Part shown: piece after piece, positions 8,604-19,041 of the stretch
Layout of the letters: every line of letters starts with the position of its first letter
Numbering within the stretch: the first letter of the stretch is position 1
From: Bacteroidia bacterium
GTDB taxonomy: Bacteria > Bacteroidota > Bacteroidia > B-17B0 > Aurantibacillaceae
DNA length: 64,000 nt
Reading direction: 5' to 3'
NCBI GenBank assembly: GCA_022841465.1
Contig: JALHRL010000013.1
Span: forward strand, 35,657-99,656
Translations under genes and position numbers: made by a program
The notes under the pieces: generated by a model
Seen by the model: only the letters and a program-made list of their open reading frames with translations
Told to the model about the DNA's origin: nothing
Databases searched by the model: none

Positions 8604-9209
8604 ATGAAGATTATTTGTATAGGCCGAAACTACGCAGAACACGCCAAAGAAATGAAATCGGAATTACCAAAAGAACCGGTTTTTTTTATGAAGCCCGATA
8701 CCGCATTATTAAAAGAAGAAGATTTTTATTTTCCTGATTTTACACAAGATTTGCATCACGAAATTGAGTTGGTTGTAAAAATTTGTAAAGCGGGAAAACA
8801 CATTGAGGAGCAATTTGGAAATAAATATTACGATGAAATTGGCTTGGGTATTGATTTTACTGCGCGCGATATTCAGGCAAAATGCAAAGAAAAAGGTTTG
8901 CCTTGGGAAAAAGCAAAAGCCTTTGATAACAGCGCCCCTATTGGAAAATTTGTAAATAAATCAACCTTAAATTTAGGTTCCATTAATTTTGATTTAAAAA
9001 TTAACAACAAGCAAGTTCAAGTTGGAAATATAAATGACATGATTTTTTCTATAGATAAAATTATTAGTTATGTTTCAAAATTTGTAAGCTTAAAAGTAGG
9101 CGATTTAATTTTTACCGGAACGCCCGAAGGTGTTGGCCCTGTTAAAGTGGGCGATAAACTGGAAGGTTTTGTAAATGGCGAATCTTTTTTAAAATTAAAT
9201 ATTAAATAA
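8604..9209 (+). CDS. Fumarylacetoacetate hydrolase family protein
   Basis: A 201-residue single-domain FAH-fold enzyme, close in size to FAHD1 and YcgM. The metal site is visible: HHEIELVV gives E53 and E55, and IDFTARD gives D84. It retains IGRNYAEHAKEM at the N-terminus and FTGTPEGVGPV near the end. Family members hydrolyse acylpyruvates or decarboxylate oxaloacetate in a Mg2+-dependent reaction; the exact substrate is not decided by sequence. rnhA follows after 5 bases, so the two are co-transcribed. Confidence 0.88.
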   Translation: MKIICIGRNYAEHAKEMKSELPKEPVFFMKPDTALLKEEDFYFPDFTQDLHHEIELVVKICKAGKHIEEQFGNKYYDEIGLGIDFTARDIQAKCKEKGLPWEKAKAFDNSAPIGKFVNKSTLNLGSINFDLKINNKQVQVGNINDMIFSIDKIISYVSKFVSLKVGDLIFTGTPEGVGPVKVGDKLEGFVNGESFLKLNIK

Positions 9210-9214
9210 ACTCA

Positions 9215-9676
9215 TTGAGTAATCTGTTTATAGAATTATATACCGATGGTGCTGCCAGCGGAAACCCCGGCCCGGGTGGTTTTGGACTTGTACTTAAATT
9301 TGCAGGGAAACGAAAAGAAATTAGCCAGGGTTTTATAAAAACCACCAATAACCGAATGGAGTTATTAGCAGTAATTGTTGGATTAGAAAGTATTAAAAAC
9401 AAAGATTTGCAAGTAAATATTTATTCTGACAGTAAATATGTGGTAGATGCCATCAACAAAAAATGGTTAAACAGTTGGGTACAGGCAAGTTTTAAAAACA
9501 AAGCAAATATTGATTTATGGAAACGCTTTTTACGCGTTTACGATGCACAAAAACACAATTTTATATGGGTAAAGGGCCATGCTAGCAATGTTGAAAATAA
9601 CAGGTGCGATGAATTGGCTGTTCAAGCAAGTAAATCCGGTAATTTAATTTTAGATGATGGGTTTAACGGAAATTAA
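9215..9676 (+). CDS. rnhA: Ribonuclease HI
   Basis: A 153-residue enzyme that cuts the RNA strand of RNA-DNA hybrids. All catalytic residues are present: D11 in YTDGAASGNPGPGG, E49 in RMELLAV, D72 in YSDSKYV and D132 in NRCDELA, with H122 in VKGHASN. The start is TTG 9215, because no ATG or GTG exists before the first catalytic strand. It overlaps the convergent response regulator by 4 bases at the 3' end. Confidence 0.95.
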   Translation: MSNLFIELYTDGAASGNPGPGGFGLVLKFAGKRKEISQGFIKTTNNRMELLAVIVGLESIKNKDLQVNIYSDSKYVVDAINKKWLNSWVQASFKNKANIDLWKRFLRVYDAQKHNFIWVKGHASNVENNRCDELAVQASKSGNLILDDGFNGN

Positions 9677-10431
9677 ATCAACTTGTAGCTCTTTAATCTA
9701 TCCATAAACAAATCTTTTTTTCTGCGCGATACTTCAATTTTACTTCCGTCAGACATTATTGCATAACCACCATCTTCTTTTAAAAACCTGATAACATGGT
9801 TCATGTTTATAAGGTTGTGATGATGTACTCTTATAAAATCTGCTTCCGGTAATAATTCTTCGTAATGTTTTAAACTGGCACTTACCATTAACTTCCGTTT
9901 ATCACTTAAGTAAAAATATGTATAACTGCCATCTGCCTCACACCTGATAATATCTTTAATGTTTACAATTTCATAAGCGTTACCTGTTGGCAAAGTAATT
10001 TTCTGAAAATTATCATCCGATCTTTTTAATTGTTGAATTAAAAAATTTAAGTTTTGCATATCCGGTGCATTACTTTTTCTATCTAACACCCGTTTTACAG
10101 CCGCCTTCAACTCATCCATATCAATTGGTTTTAACAAATAATCGCAAGCACTGTATTTAAAAGCCCTTACGGCATGCTCATTACTTGCTGTCGCAAATAT
10201 TAATTCAAATTTGTATCCTTGAACTTGTTCTAACAAATCAAATCCGCTTCCATCGGGCATAGTAATATCCAAAAAAACCAATTCAGGTTTTAAGGCTTTC
10301 ACCATTTCCACACCTTGCAAAACGTTTTTTGCTGTTCCAACAATTTTTAATTCAGGGCAGTTTTTTTCTATTATTTTCATAAGAACGTCAACACTTTTTT
10401 GCTCGTCCTCAATAATTAAAGTATTTAGCAT
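9673..10431 (-). CDS. LytTR-family response regulator
   Basis: A 252-residue regulator with a receiver domain (phospho-acceptor D55 in FLDITMPDG, acidic pocket around D9, switch T81 and K101) and a C-terminal LytTR DNA-binding domain (about 150-252, with FIRVHHHNLINMNHV). It follows the sensor kinase gene by 15 bases, so the two form a LytS/LytT-like pair. Target genes cannot be seen; LytTR proteins bind short direct repeats. Confidence 0.93.
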   Translation of the reverse strand: MLNTLIIEDEQKSVDVLMKIIEKNCPELKIVGTAKNVLQGVEMVKALKPELVFLDITMPDGSGFDLLEQVQGYKFELIFATASNEHAVRAFKYSACDYLLKPIDMDELKAAVKRVLDRKSNAPDMQNLNFLIQQLKRSDDNFQKITLPTGNAYEIVNIKDIIRCEADGSYTYFYLSDKRKLMVSASLKHYEELLPEADFIRVHHHNLINMNHVIRFLKEDGGYAIMSDGSKIEVSRRKKDLFMDRLKSYKLI

Positions 10432-10446
10432 AACATTTGTTTTTAG

Positions 10447-13395
10447 TTATAAAATGGGTACAAATAATTCTACTTTAGTCCCTATCCCCTTACCATCGTT
10501 ATTATATAAATCGGTAATAACAACACTGTGCCTACTCATGCTTATTTCATTTAAAATACGTAATCGTTCTTCCGTAATTTTCATCCCAAACGATTTGTGT
10601 TTGCTTCCAGGCATTGTTCTTTTAATTTCTGCTGCTTTCTTTCTGCCAATACCATTATCTTCAATTGTACATACAATAAAATTACCTTCACTTCTTAATT
10701 TAACGGTTAACAAACCCTTTTCATTTTTTGGCGTTAGTCCATGCAATATAGCATTTTCAACATAAGGTTGCAATAGCATGGGTGGCATAATATCATAATC
10801 TAAATCCACATTACCATCAATTTCAATTTTATAATCAAACTTATCCTCAAAACGCATTTGCTCTAGTTCTAAATAAAGCTTTAGGGCTTCTAAATCATCT
10901 TCTATTGCAACAGTTGGTTTATCGGAGTTATTTAAAATTACGCGCATTAGTTTTGCAAATTTGTTTAAATATTTTACTGCCTCATCACTTTTGCTGTTAA
11001 AAATGTAATGTTGTATAGAGTTTAACGAATTAAAAACAAAATGTGGATTCATTTGCGAACGCAAGGCCTTTAATTCAATTTTACTTATTTCTACTTTTCG
11101 CTCAAAATCTTTTTGCTGCTTTTGCTTAATGCTATTTACACGTATCTTAAACACAAGATAAACCGTTAAAAAAGTAGTAATAATAACTATTAAAGTAAAC
11201 CACCAAGTTCTATAATAAGGTGTTTTTATGGTAAAAATAAATTCTGTTGGTGTATCATTCCACATTCCTTCATTATTACAACTTAACACCTGAAAAGTAT
11301 AGGTGCCTGGCTCTAAGTTTGTGTATTTCGAATTGTTATCTAAACTTTGTAAACTATACACTTTATCATAGCCCAATAATTTCTTTTTGTATAAAACTTT
11401 TTCGGGGTTTGTAAAGCAAATTCCGCGGTAATAAAAAGTAATATTGTTTTTATCATAAGGCAATTCTACTTTGTTTTTTAGCAAAGTATCTTTGTCGCCC
11501 AACATTATTTTATAAATAACTGTATTGTTTACTAAAGTGTTTCTTTTGTAATTGTTAGGTATATATTTAATTAAACCGCCAATGGTACCAAACCAAACTG
11601 TACCCTCCTTGTCTTCAAAAATTCCGTTGGTATTACATTCTATTCCGGCAAAACCTTCGTTTTTACTGTAATTATTAATTTTAATTTCGTGCTTTTCGTT
11701 TAATATTTTAATGTTTAATTCGCTAATACCAATATTTGTTCCAACCCATAATATCTCTTTATTTTTTGCAAAACCAATTGAATACACTATATCAGAAATC
11801 AATCCGTCTTCTTGTTTTAAAACCTTTACACTTTCATCTTCTAAATTAATTACAAGCAAACCACTAAGTGTAGCTGCATATAAATGTTTATTGTGATAAC
11901 GAACAGAAATAAATTCGTACTTATCTAACTTTAATTTTTCACCGTAATCAATAACAATATTATTTTTTATGCAGTAAAGTCCTGAAAAATAAACAGAGGC
12001 CCATAAATTACCTTCATCATCTTCACACATATCCGTCACCTGAAATTCGTGTCCCTTATTGGGGATTTTAATAAATGAAGTATCTGATTTGTTCTTGTTT
12101 AAATAATCTATAGTTGCAATTCCATTTGTGCCACCAAAAATTACCTTATTTTTACTATCGCAAAATATTTTATAAAAGGGTCCCTTAACTTGTTTTGATA
12201 ATTGAACGCTTTTAAATTTGTCATTTACCAATTCCACAATACTACCTTCCGAATCAAAAAACAACCTTCCATTTTTTGTAGCCGCTCCGCTTCTACAAAC
12301 ATTACTAGTCAAGCCGTCTTTTACGCTATACCGTTTAAAGTAGCCATCGGTATACTTATAAATTCCGTTGTTTTCACTGCAAATAAACATATCGTTACCT
12401 GCATTAAAAATTTCAAAAATAAACGCCTTACCCGGACCACTAATATTATCAAACGTTGAAAACGAATTATCTCTGTATCGGTAAATTCCACTATGTGTGC
12501 CCACCCATAAATTCCCTTCAAAATCAATCAAAAGCGTTCTTATTAAATTAGAGTTGTTGTCGAAATAAATATTAAAATAACTAAACTCATTGTTTTTATA
12601 TTTAATTAAACCCGACTGTGAACCAATCCATAACCCACCTTTTTCCCTGTAAACAAGGCAACTAATATTATTATCAATTAATCCGTTTTGTACATATAAG
12701 GCTACACTTTTCTTAGTTAAAACATTTAATAAATTTAATCCGCCTGTAGTTCCAATGGCTATGGTTGTTTTATCCGGCGATTCTGCCAAACAATTAATAT
12801 TATTGCTTGAAAGTTGTTTGTAAACCTCCAAACCATCGTCATTAACCGTTTTAAATATTAATAAGCCCTTATTGGAAGCGCAATAAATATTATCTTTGGT
12901 TACCAAAATATCCTTTATTTCAAAATCATTGGTTTTAGAAACTTTTCTTAATTCGTTATTATAAAAAAAGTACAAACCATTGTTTGTTCCTATTAATATT
13001 TTATCGGTTTTGTCTTTTTTTATACAGGTAATATTTTTCTCATTTAAATCAATTAAATTTAATTCACGCAATATTTTACCATTATCAAATAGGCTTACAC
13101 CCTTTTTTGTTCCAACAAATATTCTTCCATTAGCATCTTCACAAACAGCATTTACGTAATTATCCACCAACCCTTCCTTTGTAGTGGTGTTTACAAACTC
13201 TTTGCCATCAAATCTGCATAAACCACCATAACCACCGGTGTACAAAAACCCTTTAGAATCTTGAAACATGGCATACACCTGTACAAAAGGCATACCGTTA
13301 TCTGCGCTGTAATTTTTAAAGTAAAACTGCTGCGAGATAGCCCGGTTTGTTAATGAAACAAGTGCCAGAAAAAAATAAAGTGCTTGCCTTTTCAT
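10447..13395 (-). CDS. Sensor histidine kinase with two-component-regulator propellers
   Basis: A 982-residue membrane sensor. It has a signal peptide (about 1-21) and two runs of Reg_prop propeller repeats (recognisable as GLWIGSQSGLIKY and NLWVGTHSGIYRY) forming a periplasmic sensor. These are followed by a Y_Y_Y-type Ig-like domain (about 655-720), one membrane segment (about 728-750), a His_kinase domain and a HATPase domain. The phospho-acceptor is H785 in QMNPHFVFNSLNS; the ATP site shows ENAILHGL and DNGIGRKKA. This is the LytS class, so the partner is the adjacent LytTR regulator. The periplasmic ligand is unknown; oligosaccharides are typical for related propeller sensors. Confidence 0.93.
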   Translation of the reverse strand: MKRQALYFFLALVSLTNRAISQQFYFKNYSADNGMPFVQVYAMFQDSKGFLYTGGYGGLCRFDGKEFVNTTTKEGLVDNYVNAVCEDANGRIFVGTKKGVSLFDNGKILRELNLIDLNEKNITCIKKDKTDKILIGTNNGLYFFYNNELRKVSKTNDFEIKDILVTKDNIYCASNKGLLIFKTVNDDGLEVYKQLSSNNINCLAESPDKTTIAIGTTGGLNLLNVLTKKSVALYVQNGLIDNNISCLVYREKGGLWIGSQSGLIKYKNNEFSYFNIYFDNNSNLIRTLLIDFEGNLWVGTHSGIYRYRDNSFSTFDNISGPGKAFIFEIFNAGNDMFICSENNGIYKYTDGYFKRYSVKDGLTSNVCRSGAATKNGRLFFDSEGSIVELVNDKFKSVQLSKQVKGPFYKIFCDSKNKVIFGGTNGIATIDYLNKNKSDTSFIKIPNKGHEFQVTDMCEDDEGNLWASVYFSGLYCIKNNIVIDYGEKLKLDKYEFISVRYHNKHLYAATLSGLLVINLEDESVKVLKQEDGLISDIVYSIGFAKNKEILWVGTNIGISELNIKILNEKHEIKINNYSKNEGFAGIECNTNGIFEDKEGTVWFGTIGGLIKYIPNNYKRNTLVNNTVIYKIMLGDKDTLLKNKVELPYDKNNITFYYRGICFTNPEKVLYKKKLLGYDKVYSLQSLDNNSKYTNLEPGTYTFQVLSCNNEGMWNDTPTEFIFTIKTPYYRTWWFTLIVIITTFLTVYLVFKIRVNSIKQKQQKDFERKVEISKIELKALRSQMNPHFVFNSLNSIQHYIFNSKSDEAVKYLNKFAKLMRVILNNSDKPTVAIEDDLEALKLYLELEQMRFEDKFDYKIEIDGNVDLDYDIMPPMLLQPYVENAILHGLTPKNEKGLLTVKLRSEGNFIVCTIEDNGIGRKKAAEIKRTMPGSKHKSFGMKITEERLRILNEISMSRHSVVITDLYNNDGKGIGTKVELFVPIL

Positions 13396-13572
13396 GATAA
13401 TACTACTAAAATAGCCTTTTATTTATTGAAAGTAAAGCCCACGCCATAAGTGGTTGAATTATTTTAATAATCGTGCTATTTACGCACTTTTTAGTTAACA
13501 TCTTTTGTTAATATAAGCCCCTAAAATAATCACTAAAAATACTTACATTTATAGGCTAAAATTAATCGCAGC

Positions 13573-16500
13573 ATGTTCGATATTCTAAAAAAGTTATTTG
13601 GTACAAAAAGTGAGAAGGATATAAAAGGACTTCAATCAAAAGTTGACGAAATTAACACCATATACAAAACGCTTACTACTATTAGTGATGATGAACTAAG
13701 AGCTAAATCGCACCAATTAAAATTAAAACTAAAGGAAGCCGTTAAATCTGAAAACGATGAAGTTTTAACTATTAAGGCTAAAATAAGTTCTAGTCCTGAA
13801 ATGGATGTGAATGAAAAAGAAGACCTTTACAAGGAGATTGACGAAATTGAAAAAGACATTACACAAAAACTTGAAAAAGAATTAAACGAAATTTTACCTG
13901 AAGCTTTTGCAATTTTAAAAGAAACAGCACGCCGCTTTAAAGAAAACAAACAATTAGTAGTTAGTGCTAACGAGTTTGATGCCAATCTTTCTAAAACACA
14001 TCCCAATGTTGAAATAACAAATGGTAAAGCTACCTGGAAAAATACTTGGCTAGCTGCCGGAAGCGAAATTACCTGGGACATGATTCATTACGATGTGCAA
14101 TTAATTGGTGGTATGGTATTGCATCAAGGAAAAATTTCTGAAATGGCAACCGGTGAAGGTAAAACCTTGGTTTCAACTTTACCTGTGTTTTTAAATGCTT
14201 TAACAGGCCGCGGTGTGCATTTAGTAACAGTAAATAATTATTTGGCTAAACGTGATAGCCAATGGAATGCGCCTCTTTTTCAATTTCATGGATTAAGTGT
14301 TGATTGCATAGATTTACACGAACCAAATACCGAAGAGCGCCGCCTTGCCTACAATTGCGATATTACCTACGGAACCAATAACGAGTTTGGTTTTGATTAT
14401 CTACGCGATAACATGGCTAAAAACATTGAGGAGCTGGTTCAACGTAAACATAATTTTGCAATTGTTGATGAGGTTGAATCTGTTTTTATTGATGATGCGC
14501 GTACTCCTTTAATTATTAGCGGCCCTACTCCACAAGGAGACAGGCACGAGTTTAACGAATACAAACCTAGAATAGAAAAACTGGTTAATATTCAAAAACA
14601 AACCGTATTACAGTTTTTAGCAGAAGCAAAAAAATTATTTTCAGAAGGAAAAGAAAAAGAAGCCGGAATACCATTGTTACGTGCTTACCGAGGTTTGCCA
14701 AAAAATAGCGCCCTAATTAAATTTTTAAGTGAACAAGGGGTTGCCCAGTTAAAGCAAAAAACGGAGAATCATTACATGCAAGATCAAAATAAAGAAATGC
14801 ATAAAATTGATGCAGAACTTTATTTTACCATTGAAGAAAAAAACAACCATGTAGAATTAACCGAAAAAGGGTTAGATTTTATTACCGGTAATACCGAAGA
14901 TCCTAGGTTTTTTGTAATTCCTAACGTAGGTGAAGAAATTGCAGATATTGAAAAAAACATTACCGATTCAAAAGAAAAAGCAGCAGCAAAAGAAACGGTT
15001 ATGCGCGATTTTAGTGTAAAAAGTGAGCGTATTCATACCGTTAACCAATTATTAAAAGCATATACCGTTTTTGAAAAAGATGTGGAGTATGTGATAGATA
15101 ACGGACAAGTAAAAATTGTTGACGAGCAAACCGGCCGTATTATGGAAGGTCGCCGTTACAGCGATGGATTGCACCAAGCTATTGAAGCAAAAGAAAATGT
15201 AAAAATTGAAGCGGCTACCCAAACTTACGCCACTATCACTTTACAAAACTATTTCCGCATGTACAACAAACTAGCGGGTATGACGGGTACTGCAACAACA
15301 GAAGCACAGGAGTTTTGGGATATTTATAAATTAGATGTTGTTGAAATTCCAACAAACAGAGCTATTTCACGTAAAGATGAACAAGATTTAGTTTACAAAA
15401 CCAAACGCGAAAAATACAATGCAGTTATTGAAGAGGTTGTAAAACTAGTTGCAGCCGGCAGGCCTGTATTGGTGGGTACAACATCGGTTGAAATTTCTGA
15501 ATTACTAAGCAGAATGTTAAAGCTTAGAAATATTAAGCACAATGTATTAAATGCCAAGCTACACCAAAAAGAAGCAGATATTGTTGCAGAAGCAGGTAAA
15601 GCAGGCACGGTAACCATTGCCACCAACATGGCCGGCCGTGGTACCGATATTAAACTGGGCCCAGGTGTTAAAGAAGCAGGCGGTTTGGCTATTATAGGAA
15701 CAGAACGCCACGAAAGCCGTCGTGTTGACAGACAGTTACGCGGACGTGCCGGTCGCCAAGGAGATCCGGGTTCATCGCAGTTTTTTGTTTCGTTAGAAGA
15801 TAATTTAATGCGCCTTTTTGGTAGTGAGCGTATTGCTTCTTTAATGGATAGAATGGGATTAAAAGAAGGAGAAGTTATTCAACACAGTATGATTACCAAA
15901 TCTATTGAACGTGCACAAAAACGTGTAGAAGAAAATCACTTTGGTACACGTAAACGTTTAATTGAGTACGATGATGTGATGAATGCACAACGTGATGTAA
16001 TTTACAAACGCAGAAGAAACGCACTTTACGGTGATAGATTAAGTATTGATATTGCCAACATGAACTACGAAGTTTTGGAAAGTGTTGTGGGCGAATATAA
16101 AGACAGTGGTGATTTTGAAGGGTTTAATTTTGAATGTATCCGTTTATTTGGAATTGAAAGTCCGGTGAACGAAGAGGAGTTTAACAGCACCAAAGAAAGT
16201 GATTTGGTAAATAAAATGTTTGCCGCAGTTGATAAACACTATCACGAAAAAACAGAATTGGTTTGCCAACAAGTATTACCGGTTGTTACCGATGTTTACA
16301 AAAACCCTAACAATCAATTTGAAAACATAGTAACACCATTTACAGATGGAATAAGAGGTATTCAAATTATATCAAACATTAAAAAAGCTTACGAAACAAA
16401 AGGACGCGATTTAGTTTTAAGTTTTGAAAAACACGTTGTACTTAATTTAATTGATGATTCGTGGAAAGAGCACTTACGCGAAATGGACGATTTAAAACAA

Positions 16501-16866
16501 GCCGTGCAAAATGCATCCTTAGAACAAAAAGACCCTTTGGTTATTTATAAATTGGAGTCGTTTAATCTGTTTAAGGACATGATTATTAAAACCAATAAGG
16601 ATATTATTTCTTTCTTAATGAAGGGTGGCTTTCCGGTACAAGACGATGAAGAAATTAAAAAACAAGCTCGTTTTATTCAAGAACAGCCAAAAGCTAAAAA
16701 GGAAAAGTTAATTGAAACCAGAGAAGATGCTACATTAACAGAAAACGCAGAACCTCAAAAACCAAAAGCCCAGCCCATACGTGCCGAGCAAAAAGTAGGT
16801 AGAAACGATCCTTGTCCTTGCGGAAGTGGTAAAAAATACAAGAACTGCCACGGCCAAAACGGTTAA
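13573..16866 (+). CDS. secA: Preprotein translocase ATPase SecA
   Basis: The motor drives unfolded preproteins through SecYEG and is therefore upstream of all T9SS cargo in this window. It has 1097 residues, longer than the roughly 900 of E. coli, because of an insertion between the N-terminal motor and the preprotein crosslinking region (about 330-420), which is usual in Bacteroidota. Walker A is GEGKT at 194-198 and the DEAD-like motif is DEVES at about 299. The RQLRGRAGRQGDPGSS signature is intact, and the zinc-binding SEC-C tail is DPCPCGSGKKYKNCHG. It stands alone, with 176 bases of upstream sequence. Confidence 0.98.
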   Translation: MFDILKKLFGTKSEKDIKGLQSKVDEINTIYKTLTTISDDELRAKSHQLKLKLKEAVKSENDEVLTIKAKISSSPEMDVNEKEDLYKEIDEIEKDITQKLEKELNEILPEAFAILKETARRFKENKQLVVSANEFDANLSKTHPNVEITNGKATWKNTWLAAGSEITWDMIHYDVQLIGGMVLHQGKISEMATGEGKTLVSTLPVFLNALTGRGVHLVTVNNYLAKRDSQWNAPLFQFHGLSVDCIDLHEPNTEERRLAYNCDITYGTNNEFGFDYLRDNMAKNIEELVQRKHNFAIVDEVESVFIDDARTPLIISGPTPQGDRHEFNEYKPRIEKLVNIQKQTVLQFLAEAKKLFSEGKEKEAGIPLLRAYRGLPKNSALIKFLSEQGVAQLKQKTENHYMQDQNKEMHKIDAELYFTIEEKNNHVELTEKGLDFITGNTEDPRFFVIPNVGEEIADIEKNITDSKEKAAAKETVMRDFSVKSERIHTVNQLLKAYTVFEKDVEYVIDNGQVKIVDEQTGRIMEGRRYSDGLHQAIEAKENVKIEAATQTYATITLQNYFRMYNKLAGMTGTATTEAQEFWDIYKLDVVEIPTNRAISRKDEQDLVYKTKREKYNAVIEEVVKLVAAGRPVLVGTTSVEISELLSRMLKLRNIKHNVLNAKLHQKEADIVAEAGKAGTVTIATNMAGRGTDIKLGPGVKEAGGLAIIGTERHESRRVDRQLRGRAGRQGDPGSSQFFVSLEDNLMRLFGSERIASLMDRMGLKEGEVIQHSMITKSIERAQKRVEENHFGTRKRLIEYDDVMNAQRDVIYKRRRNALYGDRLSIDIANMNYEVLESVVGEYKDSGDFEGFNFECIRLFGIESPVNEEEFNSTKESDLVNKMFAAVDKHYHEKTELVCQQVLPVVTDVYKNPNNQFENIVTPFTDGIRGIQIISNIKKAYETKGRDLVLSFEKHVVLNLIDDSWKEHLREMDDLKQAVQNASLEQKDPLVIYKLESFNLFKDMIIKTNKDIISFLMKGGFPVQDDEEIKKQARFIQEQPKAKKEKLIETREDATLTENAEPQKPKAQPIRAEQKVGRNDPCPCGSGKKYKNCHGQNG

Positions 16867-16995
16867 TTTTTATAGCTTTTATATTCTTCTTACTTTTTAT
16901 CATAAATTCGTCGATTTTACCCGATTTTTGACGAAAAAATCATGTTTTTGTTAAAAAAACGCTAATAATGGTCTTTTTTTATTGAAAAATACATT

Positions 16996-17003
16996 TACTT
17001 TTG
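16996..17003 (+). promoter_or_regulatory. Bacteroidota -7 element for accB
   Basis: TACTTTTG matches TAnnTTTG exactly. The expected transcript start is about 17008, giving a leader of about 20 bases to ATG 17029. The -33 element is not obvious. Confidence 0.55.
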
Positions 17004-17028
17004 CCCCACTAACTAAAAACACAAAAAA

Positions 17029-17529
17029 ATGAAATTATCAGAAATTCAAGACCTGATTAAGTTTGTATCTAAAAGCGGAGTAAGTGAAGTTGAATTAGAA
17101 ACAAAGGAAATCAAAATTGTAATTAAAACCCCAAAATCCGCTTCTGCGGTTGCAGTACAGGCAGTTCCTGCAATAACCACTCCGGTGGCACAAGTTATAA
17201 GCGCTCCGCAAGTAACAACAGCTCCTGTTAATACAACACAAGAAACTAAAACCCCGGCACAAACCAATACCGGTACCGACGATTCTAAATACGTAACCAT
17301 TAAATCACCAATGATTGGTACATTTTACCGCTCACCGGGTCCTGATAAACCAACTTTTGTAAATGTTGGAGATGAGGTTGCACCCGGCAACCCGGTTTGT
17401 ATTATTGAAGCCATGAAACTATTTAACGAAATTGAAAGTGATGTTAAAGGTAAAATTGTGAAAGTATTGGTAAACGATGCAACTCCGGTAGAATACGACC
17501 AACCGTTGTTCTTAGTTGATCCTTCGTAA
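17029..17529 (+). CDS. accB: Biotin carboxyl carrier protein of acetyl-CoA carboxylase
   Basis: A 166-residue carrier that moves the carboxylated biotin between AccC and the AccAD carboxyltransferase in malonyl-CoA synthesis. The C-terminal biotinyl domain has the EAMKLFNE motif with biotinylated K130, and SPMIGTFYRSPGPDKP precedes it. The central Ala/Pro/Thr-rich linker (about 38-88) is the normal flexible hinge. It precedes accC by 81 bases containing an inverted repeat. accA is 34 kb away and accD is not in the window. Confidence 0.96.
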   Translation: MKLSEIQDLIKFVSKSGVSEVELETKEIKIVIKTPKSASAVAVQAVPAITTPVAQVISAPQVTTAPVNTTQETKTPAQTNTGTDDSKYVTIKSPMIGTFYRSPGPDKPTFVNVGDEVAPGNPVCIIEAMKLFNEIESDVKGKIVKVLVNDATPVEYDQPLFLVDPS

Positions 17530-17546
17530 ACAAATTATAAATGATG

Positions 17547-17582
17547 AATGTTGAATTTTAAATTAATTAAGCATTCAACATT
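17547..17582 (+). repeat. Inverted repeat between accB and accC
   Basis: AATGTTGAAT (17547-17556) and ATTCAACATT (17573-17582) form a perfect 10-base stem with a 16-base AT-rich loop. No T-tract follows, so it is unlikely to be a full terminator. It could adjust the accB:accC transcript ratio or be a dispersed intergenic repeat. Confidence 0.5.
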
Positions 17583-17610
17583 TAAAGTTTAAAATTTAAA
17601 ATTTCAAAAG

Positions 17611-18951
17611 ATGTTTAAAAAGATATTGATAGCCAACCGTGGCGAAATTGCCCTACGTATAATTCGTACCTGCAAGGAAATGGGAATTAAAACGGTTGCC
17701 GTTTATTCAACTGCCGACAAAGAATCATTGCATGTAAAATTTGCCGATGAAGCCGTTTGTATTGGACCTCCGCCAAGTAAGGAAAGTTACCTAAGCATGT
17801 CTAATATTATTGCTGCAGCAGAAATTACCAATGCCGATGCTATTCACCCGGGTTATGGTTTTTTAAGTGAAAATGCCAAGTTCAGTGAAATTTGCCGACA
17901 AAATAAAATAAAATTTATTGGAGCTTCGCCGGAAATGATAAACCAAATGGGCGACAAAAGTAATGCCAAGGCAACTATGATAGCTGCCGGTGTACCTTGT
18001 GTACCGGGTTCTGCAGGACTATTACAAGATGTAGAAGAAGCCAAAAAAATTGCCTTAGAAATTGGGTACCCTGTAATTATTAAGGCTACTGCCGGTGGTG
18101 GTGGTAAAGGAATGCGAATTATATGGAAGGAAGAAGAACTTCAAGCATCTTGGGATAGCGCTACACATGAAGCAACTGCTGCATTTGGAAATGGCGCCAT
18201 GTACATGGAAAAATACATTGAAGAACCACGCCATATTGAAATTCAAGTAGTAGGCGATCAATACGGAAAAGCTTGCCACTTAAGTGAGCGCGATTGCAGT
18301 ATTCAACGACGCCATCAAAAATTAGTAGAAGAAACTCCTTCACCATTTATGACTCCCGAATTGCGCGATGCAATGGGCGAAGCGGCTGTTAAGGCTGCCT
18401 TGTCTATTGGATACGAAGGTGTAGGAACAATTGAGTTTTTGGTAGACAAGCACCGCAATTTCTACTTCATGGAAATGAATACCCGTATTCAGGTAGAACA
18501 CCCTATAACAGAAGAAGTTATTGATTACGATTTAATACGCGAACAAATTTTGGTTGCCGCCGGTGTGCCCATTTCTGGAAAAAATTATTACCCGCAATTA
18601 CACGCTATTGAATGCCGAATTAATGCAGAAGATCCGTTTAAAAACTTTATTCCTTCGCCGGGTAAAATTACAACTTTACATACGCCGGGCGGACACGGAG
18701 TTCGTGTAGATTCGCACGTTTACAGTGGCTACACCATTCCGCCAAATTACGATAGCATGGTAGGTAAATTAATTACTGTTGCACAAACACGTGAAGAAGC
18801 TATTGCCAAAATGCACAGAGCTTTAAGTGAATATGTAATTGAAGGTGTAAAAACAACCATTCCGTTTCATTTAAAATTAATGGCTAATGAAGATTTTAAA
18901 GCAGGAAACTATACCACCAAGTTTTTAGAAACCTGGGATTTTAAATCTTAA
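17611..18951 (+). CDS. accC: Biotin carboxylase subunit of acetyl-CoA carboxylase
   Basis: A 446-residue ATP-grasp enzyme that carboxylates the biotin on AccB. It shows the N-terminal [13 protein letters not shown], the glycine-rich ATP lid GGGGKGMR, the [17 protein letters not shown] block, catalytic [15 protein letters not shown], and the C-terminal biotin carboxylase domain. Length is standard for a free AccC subunit, with no fusion. It is the second gene of the accBC operon and is closed by a strong terminator. Confidence 0.98.
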   Translation: MFKKILIANRGEIALRIIRTCKEMGIKTVAVYSTADKESLHVKFADEAVCIGPPPSKESYLSMSNIIAAAEITNADAIHPGYGFLSENAKFSEICRQNKIKFIGASPEMINQMGDKSNAKATMIAAGVPCVPGSAGLLQDVEEAKKIALEIGYPVIIKATAGGGGKGMRIIWKEEELQASWDSATHEATAAFGNGAMYMEKYIEEPRHIEIQVVGDQYGKACHLSERDCSIQRRHQKLVEETPSPFMTPELRDAMGEAAVKAALSIGYEGVGTIEFLVDKHRNFYFMEMNTRIQVEHPITEEVIDYDLIREQILVAAGVPISGKNYYPQLHAIECRINAEDPFKNFIPSPGKITTLHTPGGHGVRVDSHVYSGYTIPPNYDSMVGKLITVAQTREEAIAKMHRALSEYVIEGVKTTIPFHLKLMANEDFKAGNYTTKFLETWDFKS

Positions 18952-18968
18952 AATATAAAGTGAATTCA

Positions 18969-19004
18969 AAAAAAATCCCCGAAAATTTTTCGGGGATTTT
19001 TTAT
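18969..19004 (+). terminator. Rho-independent terminator after accC
   Basis: AAAAATCCCCG pairs with CGGGGATTTTTT around an A/T loop, followed by T residues. Confidence 0.92.
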
Positions 19005-19025
19005 TTGAAATGCTTTAATTAACCA

Positions 19026-19041
19026 CGCGAAAGGATTCGCG
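19026..19041. other. Isolated GC-rich hairpin beside a purine tract
   Basis: CGCGAA (19026-19031) and TTCGCG (19036-19041) form a perfect 6-base stem with an AGGA loop. It is followed by the purine-only run AGGAGAGGAGAGGG and then T residues. The base composition differs sharply from the surrounding AT-rich DNA. It lies between the accC terminator and the end of the convergent PKD gene. Confidence 0.4.
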
